Positions 22,563 through 35,425 of a stretch of DNA of 64,000 nucleotides are shown here, piece by piece. The notes under the pieces were generated by a model, which saw nothing but the letters and a program-made list of their open reading frames with translations, made no database searches and was not told the DNA's origin. The position numbers and the translations under genes are program-made. Origin of the DNA: Anagrus nilaparvatae (taxonomy: Eukaryota > Arthropoda > Insecta > Hymenoptera > Mymaridae); contig JAKSXM010000238.1 of NCBI GenBank assembly GCA_022575985.1, forward strand, positions 10,310,001-10,374,000, given 5' to 3'. Numbering within the stretch: position 1 is the first letter of the stretch; every line of letters begins with the position of its first letter.

Positions 22563-24629
22563 TTTTCACCCCTTATGTTTTCAATAATTTGGTATAGCAT
22601 TTTTTTTTTTTTTAATTAGTTTTTGTATATATTTATTTTAAAATAATTTATACTACTTTAAAAATGTATAGGTATACTACTTATTGCTATTATTCTTCTA
22701 ATTAACCACAATTTCAACAACAACAACAACAAAAATTAATATTACTAAAATTTTAATTTAATTTTCATTTAATTAAAATTTTATGTTAAACACTAATAAA
22801 AAAAATTATTGTTAATAAAACTAATTTATTCAATGACATGCAAGAAAAATAAAAATAAAATAAAATAAATAGAATATGTCATATAAAAGTTTTATAAAAC
22901 ATTAAATTGTCCATTAGGGATTCAAAAATCGTGAGTTGTATAATTCAGGTATGTTATTATAAATGTAGGTACTAAAGTTTATTATTACATAAAACACATG
23001 GAGACTAATTTGTATTATTCTAATCTTGTTAAACATAATTGTTACGTTTTGAATTTACACATGAACAAATAAATAAATCAATTTTAATTAATCTAAAATT
23101 ACAAATATTTAATATCAAATTAATTTAATTTTCAAAATAAATATTTTTTTAATTTTTGCTAAATTAAAAATTATTATTTTCATGCATACTTCAAAAGCAC
23201 AAAATATGAAAAAAAATTTTATTCGTTTTTTTCTCAGCAGTATGTAAAGCTTAATTAATCTTTTCTATGTATATATTTCTATTATATTTAGTAATAAACC
23301 CAATAAATATGTATTAAATAAATAAAAAAAAAATTATACTTTTTTTAATCAGGCGTACACACAGTATTAATAATATAACGTATTATACCTACTCATAGAG
23401 AGAATAAAAACAAAAAGCTAATCAAAAGTTATTTTCATCATATATTTATTTATACTTTTATTTTTTTTTTCTGAAGACCACATTTATAATAACATTTTTT
23501 TTTATTTTATTTGTTATTGTTATTTTTAATTCAGGTATAATACACGCGATAAGAGCGTATAATCTATATGGAATATTTTATGATATTTTATGTTTTTAGG
23601 AATAAAAACAGGTGCCAGCTGCGTTTAGGTTTCATCCATTTTTTGGTAGCCAAGTTTTTGTACTCAATTTTGAGTAATTAATATTGCTGAAAAATATACA
23701 AATTTTTGAAAAGTATTGCTGATTGAGCCGTATTTTGACAACCATTCATTTTCATTAGGGTCGCTGATTACAATCTTGAAAACAATTTTTTTAATTTTAT
23801 AAGGGTGGACTCAAACTGATAGATTTCTAACCTCTAAATCGATGATTTATAATTTTTAATTAATTTAACGTAGATCCAAAAGTTTTCTATAACCCAATCT
23901 AAAATCTGATACCTAAGTCTTGATGACCGACTCAGAAAACTTAAATCAACTTGCAAATACTTAAAATACCTTGAAATACCAGTCTAGAGGTTTTTAAAAT
24001 CTGATTTGATACCTGAGAAATGTACTAAAATTTTGTTAAATCAGCAATATTTATTATATATAAGATTTACCATATTTTGCAAATCTTTTGTTTTTTCTGG
24101 GCGTTATATCGTTTATTTTGAGTATACTACTTCGCATACGAATAATAGATGAAATCATCTCTAAAGTCCTTTCTGGAGCTAACAAATTTTTTTTAATTCC
24201 ATGAACTTTTACTATACCAAAGAGTGTAGTAAAAGTAAACAAGATTAAAAAATATCAATTAGGTCTAGAAAGAGCTTAATGATCATTGCTTGCAAACAAA
24301 GTCTATTAAATAATGAAGTTAAAGTTCTACTTATTACTAGATTTTTTTATATTACAAGATTTGTATCATTAAGTTATTAGGAGTAGAAGTTGAAACAATA
24401 ATGATCTTCTTCAATGATTCCCACCAAATTTAATTTTTAAACAAAATTTTGCTACTTTTAACTTCTGTCACCAAAAATCGATTTTTAAACTTGGGATATT
24501 TCTAAATTAGGTTTTGTGTTAATGCAAAGACTAGGAATAAACTATTTTTTTCAGTAGTAAAATAAACAATATTTAATTATTATTATAAAAAAATTTATGA
24601 AATTTAATTATTTAATTGTATTTTTCCAG
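22563..24629. other. Non-coding AT-rich region
   Basis: No exon found here that could precede the terminal exon at 24630. It includes a CAA trinucleotide run near 22715. Confidence 0.45.
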
Positions 24630-24743
24630 ATATTTCATACTCCCGTGATATTAGATCTAACAACTAACGAAGAAGAAGGTGATAAAATTGAAGTCATAGA
24701 ATTAAGTACTAGTGACAGTGAATCATTCAAAAATTGGCATTGA
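24630..24743 (+). CDS. Isolated terminal exon, acidic C-terminus
   Basis: A TTTTTCCAG acceptor (24621-24629) is followed by 37 codons and a stop: IFHTPVILDLTTNEEEGDKI, then EVIELSTSDSESFKNWH. An AATAAA signal follows within a few bases of the stop. The base composition is clearly coding against the flanks. VILDL-TTNEEE and VIEL-STSDSE both resemble SUMO-interacting motifs (a hydrophobic core followed by acidic or phosphorylatable residues), which would suit a nuclear protein; this is inference. The rest of the gene is not identified and may lie across a large intron to the left. Confidence 0.5.
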   Translation: MFHTPVILDLTTNEEEGDKIEVIELSTSDSESFKNWH

Positions 24744-24811
24744 AAATAAATAGAAATAATAAAAATTTGTTTGATTAAAAATTTCATAAATACATAGCTT
24801 TTAAATACACG

Positions 24812-24847
24812 TTTATATAGGCTCAAAAAGACATTTCATTTGCGAGA
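24812..24847 (-). promoter_or_regulatory. Box + TATA module, copy C
   Basis: Minus strand: TCTCGCAAATGAAATGTCTT, 8 bp, TATATAAA, with the common 28-bp spacing. It points left, towards the isolated terminal exon on the opposite strand. Confidence 0.5.
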
Positions 24848-26374
24848 AAACCTATAGAAAATATTCCATCAAATCCTGTAAAATAGATGAAATATTTTAT
24901 TGCATTTATTTAAAAAAAAACTATTCTAGATAACATCATAATGAACCTAATAATAGCGTATATTAAATATTTCTCGAAATATTTTTAGATTATGATAAAA
25001 AAATTTTCAAAAATCCACAATTAATACGAAATACCCCGTATAAAATAAATATTAACCCTATACTATTTAACTTTAATACATAAATACAAAAGTGTAATCA
25101 AGCTAGTTTATTCCCATTTTATAGAAAATCGATTCAGCAATACCTACACACATTTTGTTTTATTTTTTTACTTTTTTTCTTAGATAATATAATAAAAAAT
25201 ATAAAAATTAAACAAACAAAAATTATATTTTGTAAAATTTACATAAAAAATTTTTACCCTGAAAAAAATTATGCACAATTTTTTTTTTACTAAAATATTT
25301 ATTTATAGTCAAATATTTAAAGAAAAATTATAATATTTACATAACGAATATTTAAACTTGTTGTATGTATAAAGAAATATCTGTCTACACTATTATAAGT
25401 AAGCAATACTTTCGTTATTACATTTTTTTTGCATACTTTTAAAAAAAATTCATACAATCTTCTCTTACCCCCTTAAAAAAAAAAGGAAAAAAAAAATTGT
25501 ATATATTTTAAGTATAAAGAAAAGAGTAGGTATAAAAAAACATTGATAAAATGAATAATTCAAAAAAATATATATAGGTATATACTCTGCATAATATTAA
25601 AATATTATAGAGAAACAACGTAAAGAATGATGATCAGAAAAAAAATACGTTTTTTTTTTTGCATAAGACTTTTGTTTCATTTATCGACATTAATTTATAC
25701 AAAAAAAAATTTACTTTGTTTCTGTGTGAAGCCATTAGTCAAATTTAACGTAAGACAATCATTTGTAGTATAAATAACAGTATAAATTTATTTTAATCAA
25801 ATGAATACCCAAATGAAATTTATGTTCTTAGTTTTCAGAAAACTATTTAATATCAAGTAATCAAAATAAAATTTATTAATTTTTTATTTTTATTTCACAT
25901 TGTATAGTGTAGCTGATATAATAGTACCTTCTTAAACGCATCTTAAAAAAAATTATTTTGGTGAATGTGACGGATTATAGGCCCAGAATACATAGCGTAG
26001 TCGCATTTAGATTAATAAATATTTCTAAAATAAACTTCAGAATGTTTCTTTTCTAAGAGTTAAGGGCAATAACGACTGTCTATGTAATCTACACTTGAAC
26101 TAGGGGTTAATTTTTTGCCAGCTACACAGTGATTTTTGTGGATGGTGTTGCTGTGTTGCTGAATAACTCGAGAATAACTACTTTATTCACAAGTATAGAT
26201 TCTTAACTAAATTAATATTTTTTACAAATTAGGATCATAAGAATTGAATTCATTTTTAAAAATGAGCCATTTTTAGGATTAATATTAGATTCTTTAAACT
26301 AATAATAAAAATTGATTAGTGTAAAATATATTTAAAATTTAAATTTACTAACAACTGTAAGTAGGTATACCGAT

Positions 26375-26413
26375 TCTCACAAGTGAAATAGCTTTACAAT
26401 ACTATATATATAT
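26375..26413 (+). promoter_or_regulatory. Box + TATA module, copy D
   Basis: TCTCACAAGTGAAATAGCTT, 8 bp, TATATATATA. The most diverged box but the spacing is kept. Confidence 0.4.
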
Positions 26414-27191
26414 TATGCTTTCGGTTCTCAAATTTATATAATATAATATGTAATCCAAAATATAATTAATTATAGAATCATTTATTATAGAATTAATTAT
26501 AATTATCTTCACGGACTATTTAAGGTTTCATGAATATGATTAAGGTCAACCGATCAGTTCTAGTATTCGCAAGAACGTACAAATACAGCATTGCGAGATT
26601 TAATTAATTTTAAATACATTATTTTTAAGTATCTATTTACTTATCACATAAAACAAAGTTTATATATTCGCATACTTCTAATTTAAAATTTTAGGATTAT
26701 TTCACATCCAGTTCGATATAAATTCAATCTATATAAGTAAATTTTGTAGGCGACTTTTTAAAATTTTATTAACAGTATAATCAGCAGATAAAAATTAAAA
26801 TTGTATTCAATTATCTCCATTTTACACTGTATTAATTATGGTATTAGAGATGAAACACATCAATTAAAATCATTTTTAAAAATATGCATATAATTTATAA
26901 TAAATCAGGCAAATTTTATAATAACAGATAAACATTATTATTATTAATAGAAAAAATCAGATATTTGCAAACTGTTTACCTACAATTATAAATTTATAAT
27001 TAATATCATTGAATTAACTTAAATTCTTAATTAAATTTACTATTTAATTAACAACATTAACCTGGCAGATAAATTTTTAACACTTAATAAAGAAAATAGT
27101 TATTGATGTATTAAATTTTCTTATAAGTACAAAATGAAATTTAAATTCACATACTTTACCAAACAGCAGATGCATGTAGACATTTTTTTTT

Positions 27192-27228
27192 TCTCGCAAG
27201 AGAAATGACTTTGCGATAGTATATATAA
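27192..27228 (+). promoter_or_regulatory. Box + TATA module, copy E
   Basis: TCTCGCAAGAGAAATGACTT, 8 bp, TATATATAA. It is the closest to the consensus. Confidence 0.5.
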
Positions 27229-30200
27229 GCTGCTTTTAGTTGTTAAATTTATCGAATATTTATTATCTTTAAAAATTATAGTAAATTTTATCAAACGTGA
27301 CATCAAAATTTAAATATTGATTTTAGAGTTATTAATTGTTTGCATCATGGGTTCTTTTTCAGGTTAATGCTTTCAATCTTATCACATGGATATTGGATGT
27401 GTATTAAAATTTAATATTTATTAATCAGTCATTATCAGTTCCGAGTATTAATTGTTGGTTTTCATTTTTCATTAAACAGTAGTAAAAAAAATGCCAAGCT
27501 AGAATCGACAATTTTCAAGTCCCTTACATTTCAGTGTGGAGAGGTCCCTTATACAAATTTTAATAAATTTTACAATTAAGATTATTGAATATCTTTTTAC
27601 TAATCACAAATAACAAAATAAATATTCTCATATTTAATTTCTCTATTTAAATTGTTTGTAATATTTAATACATAAACAATATTTTTGTTATTTGTCCATA
27701 TAGCATAAAGTGATAAATGATAATATAATATTCCGTAAAAAATATAGATTTTAGTAAAGCTTAAAAACGTTAACTGTTTATAATATTGAATAATGTTATC
27801 AATCCAAATCAAAATATTCAAGAATTAAATTTTATTTTTCTGAAAAACTTGCACTTACAGATAAAAACTTGTAAAATAAAAAAGAAAGTTTTAATTAACA
27901 AATCCTTTTTTTTACAATTATTGTAAAAGAATGTTCTTTAATTTCCTTAATTAGTACATAATATAAATATATATATTGGAATTTAACAATAGAGAATACT
28001 ACATAGAGAAAATAATATCGAATGTAGTAGTATATAAATATATGTATGTGTAAATGAGAAGATTAAAAGTCCTGCACATGCAGGATATTATGTGCTAAGT
28101 AAGTTCTTGCAGGTGCCCCACAATTCATGACAATTTTTGGGTTTAGTGGTTTTCATATACATTCATATATATACTATTTTCTAAAGGAAATTACACCTGC
28201 TGATGTCATATCCCTTTTTGATTCTACTTTCTATTATTATATATATGCTTAGATTTGTTCGTTCAACGTAAGTATAGAGTGTATGCGAATGAAAATATAA
28301 TAAAAGACAATTTTCAAAAAGAAATTATACTATTTAAGAGCAAAAAATATTTTGTTTTTTATTTGGTTATTGAAATTTTTATGATAAGTGTAATTAAAAC
28401 ACTAATTATCTTATTCTATTTCGTTCTAATTAAATTTTGGTTTTCAGTGTTTAGTATGTATATTAGGGTTTCCATTATTTTTTTTTTTAGCTTGAAAAAT
28501 TTTCAATGACAGTGATTGATCTAAAAAATTTGCCAAGAGAAAAGATATTTATAAAGTATCGGAGGTCGTCTTATGTTTAGCAGCAGTGGAATAATATATT
28601 CATTTTTTTTAAATAAACCAATATTCACTGAAAATTATTTCGATTTTATATATCTATATTTTTTTCTGATTTCATATAAAAGTTAAAATTGGTAATTCCC
28701 AACAGTTTTCAAAAAAAATTAGCCGGAATTTTGGGACCTAATTGCATGTAACTGGGTAAAAATTGCGGAAAATTCTGACTCAGTTTTTGTATTTCTTGAG
28801 AAATTTCGAAAATTTTAGTAAGATTTTCCTGCTCTGGCAAATTTCAGATAAATCTGAAACTATATGCATACAAAAAAAATTCATGAATATTTTTCTGAAA
28901 ATTTCATTATTTTTTAATAACTTTTTTTAGCACAGCGTTTAATAAATATTCAAAGTTTGATCAAAAATGGGAACTTGAGTAAAATTTCTCGAGAATCCAT
29001 AATTTTTAACAGGGGCAGAAAAATGCATCCTGGAAATTCTGACCGGAATCAGCCCAGACCCCAGAAATTCGGTTTCTTAAATATTATTTTTTTGTACGTA
29101 GGTTATTTAATTTCCAAAAAAATAAATTACAAAACTTACTCAAATTTTATATTATTTTAAAATATAAATGTTAAGAACTAAAACACCTCCCTATTCTAAA
29201 TAAAAATTACAAAAAACATAAGTCCTTCAATAAGAACAAATTTTCTTAACTGCATATCAAAATTATTTCTTTAGATCTCATTATTAAATTTACAATAACC
29301 CAATCATGTAGACGAATATGCAATATAGAAATAACAAACACCCTAATATATAAGTATTGTTTAATTGAAGTCATGGTGGTTTGTAGTGGCTTTTGCCAAA
29401 TCCCTGTATACTTAATAGGCAATCTCAAAAGCCAATGTTACATTGATAACGTACAAATTCTCTTTATATATCTCAATTCCGCATGTACATTCCAATTTTC
29501 GCTTGCCTAAATAACTGAGAGAATACCAATCTCTAATTATCAATTCATTTTGTCTTTTATATAAAAAGTAATTTTATTAAATTAATTAAATAAAAATTTT
29601 AAATTACAAAAATAAAAGAGTCAATATTTATTTTGTCATTATATTTTTAAGAGCTTTGGGAATTAATTGTTCTTGTCTATTGTGGGTGTGAAGTTAAGTA
29701 CTTTAAGCTTTAGGGTATTTAATAAAAACATAGAAAACAACGTTTAAATTTATGCTCTTGGGCATTCAATTTTATACTTTGAAGACCCTCATAGCCTAAA
29801 AAACTTGTTCGTACATTACTCTTTTAAGACAATAATAATTTAACCCCGCATTTTAAATATTGCTTTACGCCTTAGGCACAAAAAGTACTTTTTTTAAATT
29901 TTATTTATTCACTTTTTTTAACATGGAATTTAATCTTAGAATAGGGTATTCAAAAAAAAGTATCAAAAATTTGGGGTAGATTTAAATAGAAAAGGTCCGA
30001 AACCGATCGATAAAAGGCAGAAATAAATCTGAAAATACCTTTAAAAAAATTGTGCATATTTCTGATTTAATTAAATTTTAGTAGCAAAAAATAGTTTAGA
30101 ATTTTTTTTTTTACTAACAATAAGTTCAAAATTTTGTTTTTTCTCACACAATTAAACATTATATTTATACTTTTATAAAATTCATTTAAATGGTCATTGT

Positions 30201-30714
30201 AATTTAACGAAAGGAAATAAAAAGTAAAAGGTAATAAGTATGCACTTGTACAGAAAGTATTTATATATTTTTATAAAGGTATAAATGAATATATATACAA
30301 GTATTAGTGAAAAGCATTTAATTGCATCTGAATGTCGTAGTCGAAGAGAGTTGAGAGTGGAAAGAGAGATTTTCGCTATACTTGACAAAACTAAAACGGA
30401 AGTTGAATGAATTTCTCTTCCATACGCTAACGACAAAGCCTCAGGCATAACTAACCCTTTTAGTCATAAAGTATATTGTAAATATGGAATATATAGACTT
30501 AACATTGAAATTTATAAATATATATATATATATGGGATGATTTAGCTAATTTTTACAAAGCAGAATTTTGTTAAACATTTTTTTTTTAGATTTATATTAC
30601 AAATTTTCAGGTTCAAGAATAATTTGAATATTGGGTCATTGTTACTTTTTACTATTCTTGGACTGAAGAATTTGAAATTTGTTATTAAAAAAAAATAAAT
30701 AAAAATTTGATAAC

Positions 30715-30966
30715 TACACACCAAACCTAAAAGAATTTTTTGTTACCCAGAGAAGAATGAATGTTTATTTAATTCTTTAGAGCGGAATTATTTTGAGGTT
30801 AATATTTTTAAAAACAATTATTTTCAATTTAATTCTTTTTGAACAGAATAAAAACAAAAATAATTGTTTTTAAAAATATTAACCTCAAAATAATTCCGCT
30901 CTAAAGAATTAAATAAACAATCATTCTTCTCTGGGTAACAAAAAATTCTTTTAGGTTTGGTGTGTA
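30715..30966. mobile_element. Near-perfect palindromic MITE
   Basis: About 108-bp arms start TACACACCAAACCTAAAAG and mirror almost exactly; shared blocks are TGTTACCCAGAGAAGAATGA, TTAGAGCGGAATTATTTTGA and AATATTTTTAAAAACAATTA. The central ~30 bp are unpaired. No coding content. Confidence 0.88.
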
Positions 30967-31018
30967 TTCCTGCCTTTATAATAACCAAAATTTTGGGCAA
31001 AAAATTTTTGGGTACCTA

Positions 31019-31413
31019 TACTGTAAATAACAAAAAAATTAGTAAATTTTCGAAAAAATGTGTAAATATTCGAAAAAAATCGTATAATTACTAAATTTAG
31101 TATAAATAACAAAAAATTCGAGAATTCTCGATTTTTTTTTTGTGAAATCGCAAGCAAAATTAATAATTTACAATTTTTTTTCAAAAATTTTCAAAAGATA
31201 GTTGTAAATTTACGAAAAATAGTTGTGAATTTACAACTTTTTTCGTAAATTAACAAAAAAAAATCGAGAATTCTCGAATTTTTTGTTATTATACTAAATT
31301 TAGTAATTATATGATTTTTTTCGAATATTTACGAACTTTTTCGAAAATTTACTAATTTTTCAAAAAGGTTTTAATTTTTTTGTTAATATAAGAAAGTTAC
31401 TTTTTACAGTGTA
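31019..31413. mobile_element. Foldback MITE, family member 1
   Basis: Ends TACTGTAAATAAC and GTTACTTTTTACAGTGTA are inverted. The interior is self-complementary, with ATTCGAAAAAAATCGTATAA, CTAAATTTAGTA and CGAGAATTCTCG recurring in both arms. A second copy lies at about 45259-45668. Confidence 0.85.
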
Positions 31414-32682
31414 CTATATACTCTTTCAATTAAATCTAAGGACCAAAAGCTACAAATAAAAAATTTTTATCTGAAACTTAAAATATCTACCTGGTAAAAA
31501 TTATTAAAATTCACAATATACATACAATTAATTAGATCAATCCATATATACCTAAAATTGTATAAATCTAATAAACACAATACAAAATTACTATAAGTTT
31601 CATACAGAATAATAATAATAATCCTTTTGCCTATATATATATTTGGACAATTTGCAGACTCATTAACTAATATAATATCTAGTTAAAATTTCACGCCAAT
31701 TTATAGTTATTATATGTTCTGTTGTTATTTCATTTTCTTTAACTGCATGCATTAAATGTACAAAATACCATTATCTTAAATTAATATTTTCTTATTTATA
31801 TATTTGATATATATTTATTTTAAAATTCGATAAATAAATCATAGTAATACCTATAAAAAGCTTTTTACTTTATTTTCTACACAAAGGGAAAATCAGAAGA
31901 AGCCAAACATAAGAAGAACAAAGAGTAAAGGTTTTAAATGGACAACTTTTGTAAAGTATATTCTGACTAAAAGTTCAAATCTGTATATAAAGTGACCACT
32001 CGATATATATTTGAACACAAATCCTCTTAAAACTTACAAGTTCATTTATATTTTATGTACCTATATTAAGAAAACTTAATATTGTATATTTTAAATTTTT
32101 TGGTTTAAATTTATTTTCTATTAGTTATATATTTGAGACAATATAATTATTTGAATATTAAATGCAAAGTTACAGTTTGTGGTTAATTTTGTATTTAAGC
32201 AGCTTATAACTTATTTTGTTTATACTGAAAATCATGTTTTTATTTTATATTTGCTTAATTTAAGTTCATTTATATTGAAAATTTGGTGTATTCATTAAGG
32301 TTACTTAATATTTATGGACTTGTAAAGTATTAGTCATTTGCTTTTATGAATTTTAGTCAATTTAAAACGTTATTTGAGTAATTTACAAAGAGTTCGAAAT
32401 GCATTCTCGCAAGTGAAATTACTTTGCTAAGCTATATAACCAGGTATTAAATTCTTTATTAATTCATAATAATAGAAATAAAACAACACATACATATAGC
32501 TTTAAAACTTGAAATCATATTTTTGTATGATATAACAGTAGTCTTAAACCAGAAATGTAAATCTACAGTAAATTAGAATTAGAATTTGTAACGCTTGTCT
32601 TGCATACTTTCTTATCCTTAATAAGAACTAAAGAATGTATACACTTAACCTTTTTGTTTAGTAAATAAAATTTTTTATTCTA
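31414..32682. other. Non-coding AT-rich region
   Basis: Only box-plus-TATA copy F is notable. Confidence 0.5.
32405..32439 (+). promoter_or_regulatory. Box + TATA module, copy F
   Basis: TCTCGCAAGTGAAATTACTT, 8 bp, TATATAA. Confidence 0.5.
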
Positions 32683-32922
32683 AAGCCCTCTCTCCACATA
32701 GACTTAAATTTACAGAAACTCAAAAGTCGCGTAGTGTAGCCGGAAGAATCATAAAAAAAAAATGAAATAATAAACCCGTCCCAATAGCGAATATTACACC
32801 ATCTCTTATGCTAACGAATAAGAGATGGCAGGTTTTTCGTTAATGGCACACAAAAATTAATTCTCTACAGGTTTATTTTTATTGATTTTACGTTCTTTTA
32901 AGCCTATGTGGAGAGAGGGCTT
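32683..32922. mobile_element. MITE with 25-bp terminal inverted repeats
   Basis: The left end AAGCCCTCTCTCCACATAGA and the right end's complement AAGCCCTCTCTCCACATAGG differ at one base and continue into CTTAAA. The interior of about 190 bp includes a small hairpin around GCCATCTCTTATTCGTTAGC and no coding sequence. Confidence 0.88.
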
Positions 32923-33019
32923 AAAGAATTTTAAAATTTAATTTTTTTATTAAAATCTTAACTTAATTCCCACTTAGAATCATCACATTTTTTAAACATT
33001 TTAATCAAGCATATAATAT

Positions 33020-33330
33020 TTAAAATGAATTCTATAAAATGCTCAAATTGTCCACCATAAACGACTTAGGTCATTTTTCAGAATATTTCTAACATTTTTA
33101 TCTACTAACTATATGCTTTTGGGGACGCTAAATACGAATAGATTATATGCTTTTACCAGAAACGGACCACATTATTACAAATGTCAACTTTAGATCGTAC
33201 GTAGCAGATAAAAATATTAGAAAAACCGCAACATAATTATTTACTGATGCTTCTGTAAATAATTAGAAAATGGGCAAATAGACCATTTTCGGTAAAACAT
33301 ATTCAATGACCCAAAGAAATAAATAGTGCT
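33020..33330. repeat. Degenerate foldback related to the 35.4-kb element
   Basis: TTACCAGAAACGGACCAC and GACCATTTTCGGTAAAAC resemble the TTACCGAAAATGGTCCAG block of the 35.4-kb element and face each other. The copy is old and eroded, with uncertain ends. Confidence 0.45.
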
Positions 33331-35425
33331 CTGAAAAATATTCACTTGCTGCTGGTTAAAATATCCCGCATAGGATTAGAAAAACTCCGCTTGTGGCGGA
33401 ATTTACTTTTTTCTTGCTCAAAAGATTGCGAACGACTGAAAACGTAAAGAAAATTCAAAAATAGTACCTTACGACTCATGGCTAGCAAAATAAATAATGG
33501 AAAAAATCGCATGTAAATTACCTTCCGAGGGGGAGCCGAGAATGGTAAAGTGCGATTTAGGTCTTTCTTTTTTTATGGCCATTTTTCTCCATCAGTAGCA
33601 AGAAAAAACGTCTTTCTATTCCGAGCAGAAATGTATTTATAAAACGTTTCGGGTTGGCCTCAAATATTTTCGGATGGTATTTGGACTGGATCCTACTTCT
33701 AAGGTCCTAAAACCTTAAAATTATAGCAAATTGATAATACTAAAATAATTTTCGTAAAAAACCTGAAAAATATGTTACTAAACACTGAAAGTCATGTACT
33801 CCGATTAAATAAAAAATTGTTCTCTTTTTCTCAAAAAAAAAAAAAAAAAATTCTTTCCGTATAAAGAAATACTTTCATGAATGCAATATATATAAAATGA
33901 TTATAAGAATTTCTGCAGTAACTTTTCTTTTGTTGATATGTCTCAAGTATGTAATACTAAAAAAGTAAAGTTAAGTTTGACAATGCACAATACAAGTAAC
34001 ATATTGTATTCTAACCTTTTATATTCAAGAAAAAATATTAGAAAAATATCTTTAGTAAGTTTTTTGGTCATAATATTTCACTAGTTATTATTATATATTG
34101 GACTCGAATGCTTTTGAGAAAATATACAAAACTTCATTTTTCAATAGTCCTTAAGAAATTTTTTAACGAAAGACACAAGAAAATATTATATACAAAGCCA
34201 CATTCAGTACTTGACTATTTTCCTTTAAGATTTTCAAGAGACAGAAATGTCTGAAGTGTCTTGATATATACCAAAGTTTGACAAATATTTGACGAGCTTT
34301 TATGCACGTGTGCCACTTTATATATGCTTATGCAAGTTTATTTTCAACTTTTTTTTTACTTCTATGCAAAAAAATTCAAGTAAGTACACTTATAACTTCA
34401 CTCATTAACACCTTTGAATGCAGTCTCATTTTTTATAAAAATGTAATTAACTGTTTATAATTCTTTATTTTTTAATTAAAATTGTAAATAAAAGTTAAAA
34501 ATACGATTTTCTGTAACTTTTTAAATAAAAAAAAGTTATTTTTATAAAAAAAAGTAGTAAGTAGTAGGTATTCTGGAAAAATAAAGTTAAATAAGTCATT
34601 GAAAATCTAAAGACGTTTCAAAAAGTTTTTTTTTTTTTGAATTTACGAACATCAACACGAGAGATTCTTAACAAAATAAAATGCTTAAGGCTATACGTAC
34701 TTTTTCCTATTTTATCAAAAGTAATGTAATGAAAATTTGATAAGTTTTAAAATTTTCTAAAAACGTAGTAGTTGGGTATGTTATTTAAAAAGTTTATACA
34801 AAATAAACTGTCAAGAAAAATCTAAAAAAAATTTTTTATTTACATTACATTTTCTATTTATATATATAAAATTTCAATTTAATTCGTATGCTCGATAAAT
34901 TTAAATTCAGTATCTATTCATTCAAAAATAACTTTTTTATTATTTTTTTGAATAAAACAAAGTTATAAATTGGAATTAAATCACTTGCTGATTTAGTTAT
35001 TTGAATGTAAACATTTTTTTTTACTTTAGGAATGTAAAAATTAATGATTTTTTGGTGTTATTATTTTTATTTTTTTGAATTTAAATGCAAATTTTAGGGA
35101 ATTAAATATTAAATAATAATTTTGTATTGACAATTTTGATAAGTAGATGGTGTAAAGTTTAAAGTTTTAAAATAAAAATTAACAAAGATATAACATATTA
35201 AATTTACAAATTTTTAACTTTATACTTTTTGCATATTTTTAAAAATTCTGAGAAATCCTCTTTTTTATATAATATTTTATCGTTAACAGCAAGTATTTTA
35301 TCACCACGTGTGACTAATTAAAATTGTATTCACAACATGTGGCCTTAAAAAAGAGTGCTCCAAATTGGTTTAGTCTTGGAAGGTAAAGTACGTGTTCCTT
35401 GAACCATTCTTATTAATTTCATTTA
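33331..35425. other. Non-coding region
   Basis: A slightly GC-richer tract at 33360-33720 may be another eroded repeat. Low-complexity AT sequence follows. No gene is supported. Confidence 0.4.

Larger units (their letters stand above)
24848..30714. other. Long non-coding region
   Basis: No supported gene. It holds box-plus-TATA copies D and E. A diverged stretch at about 28690-29060 with GAAAATTCTGACTC-like words recurs loosely near 59290 and 61370, probably an old dispersed repeat. Confidence 0.5.
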
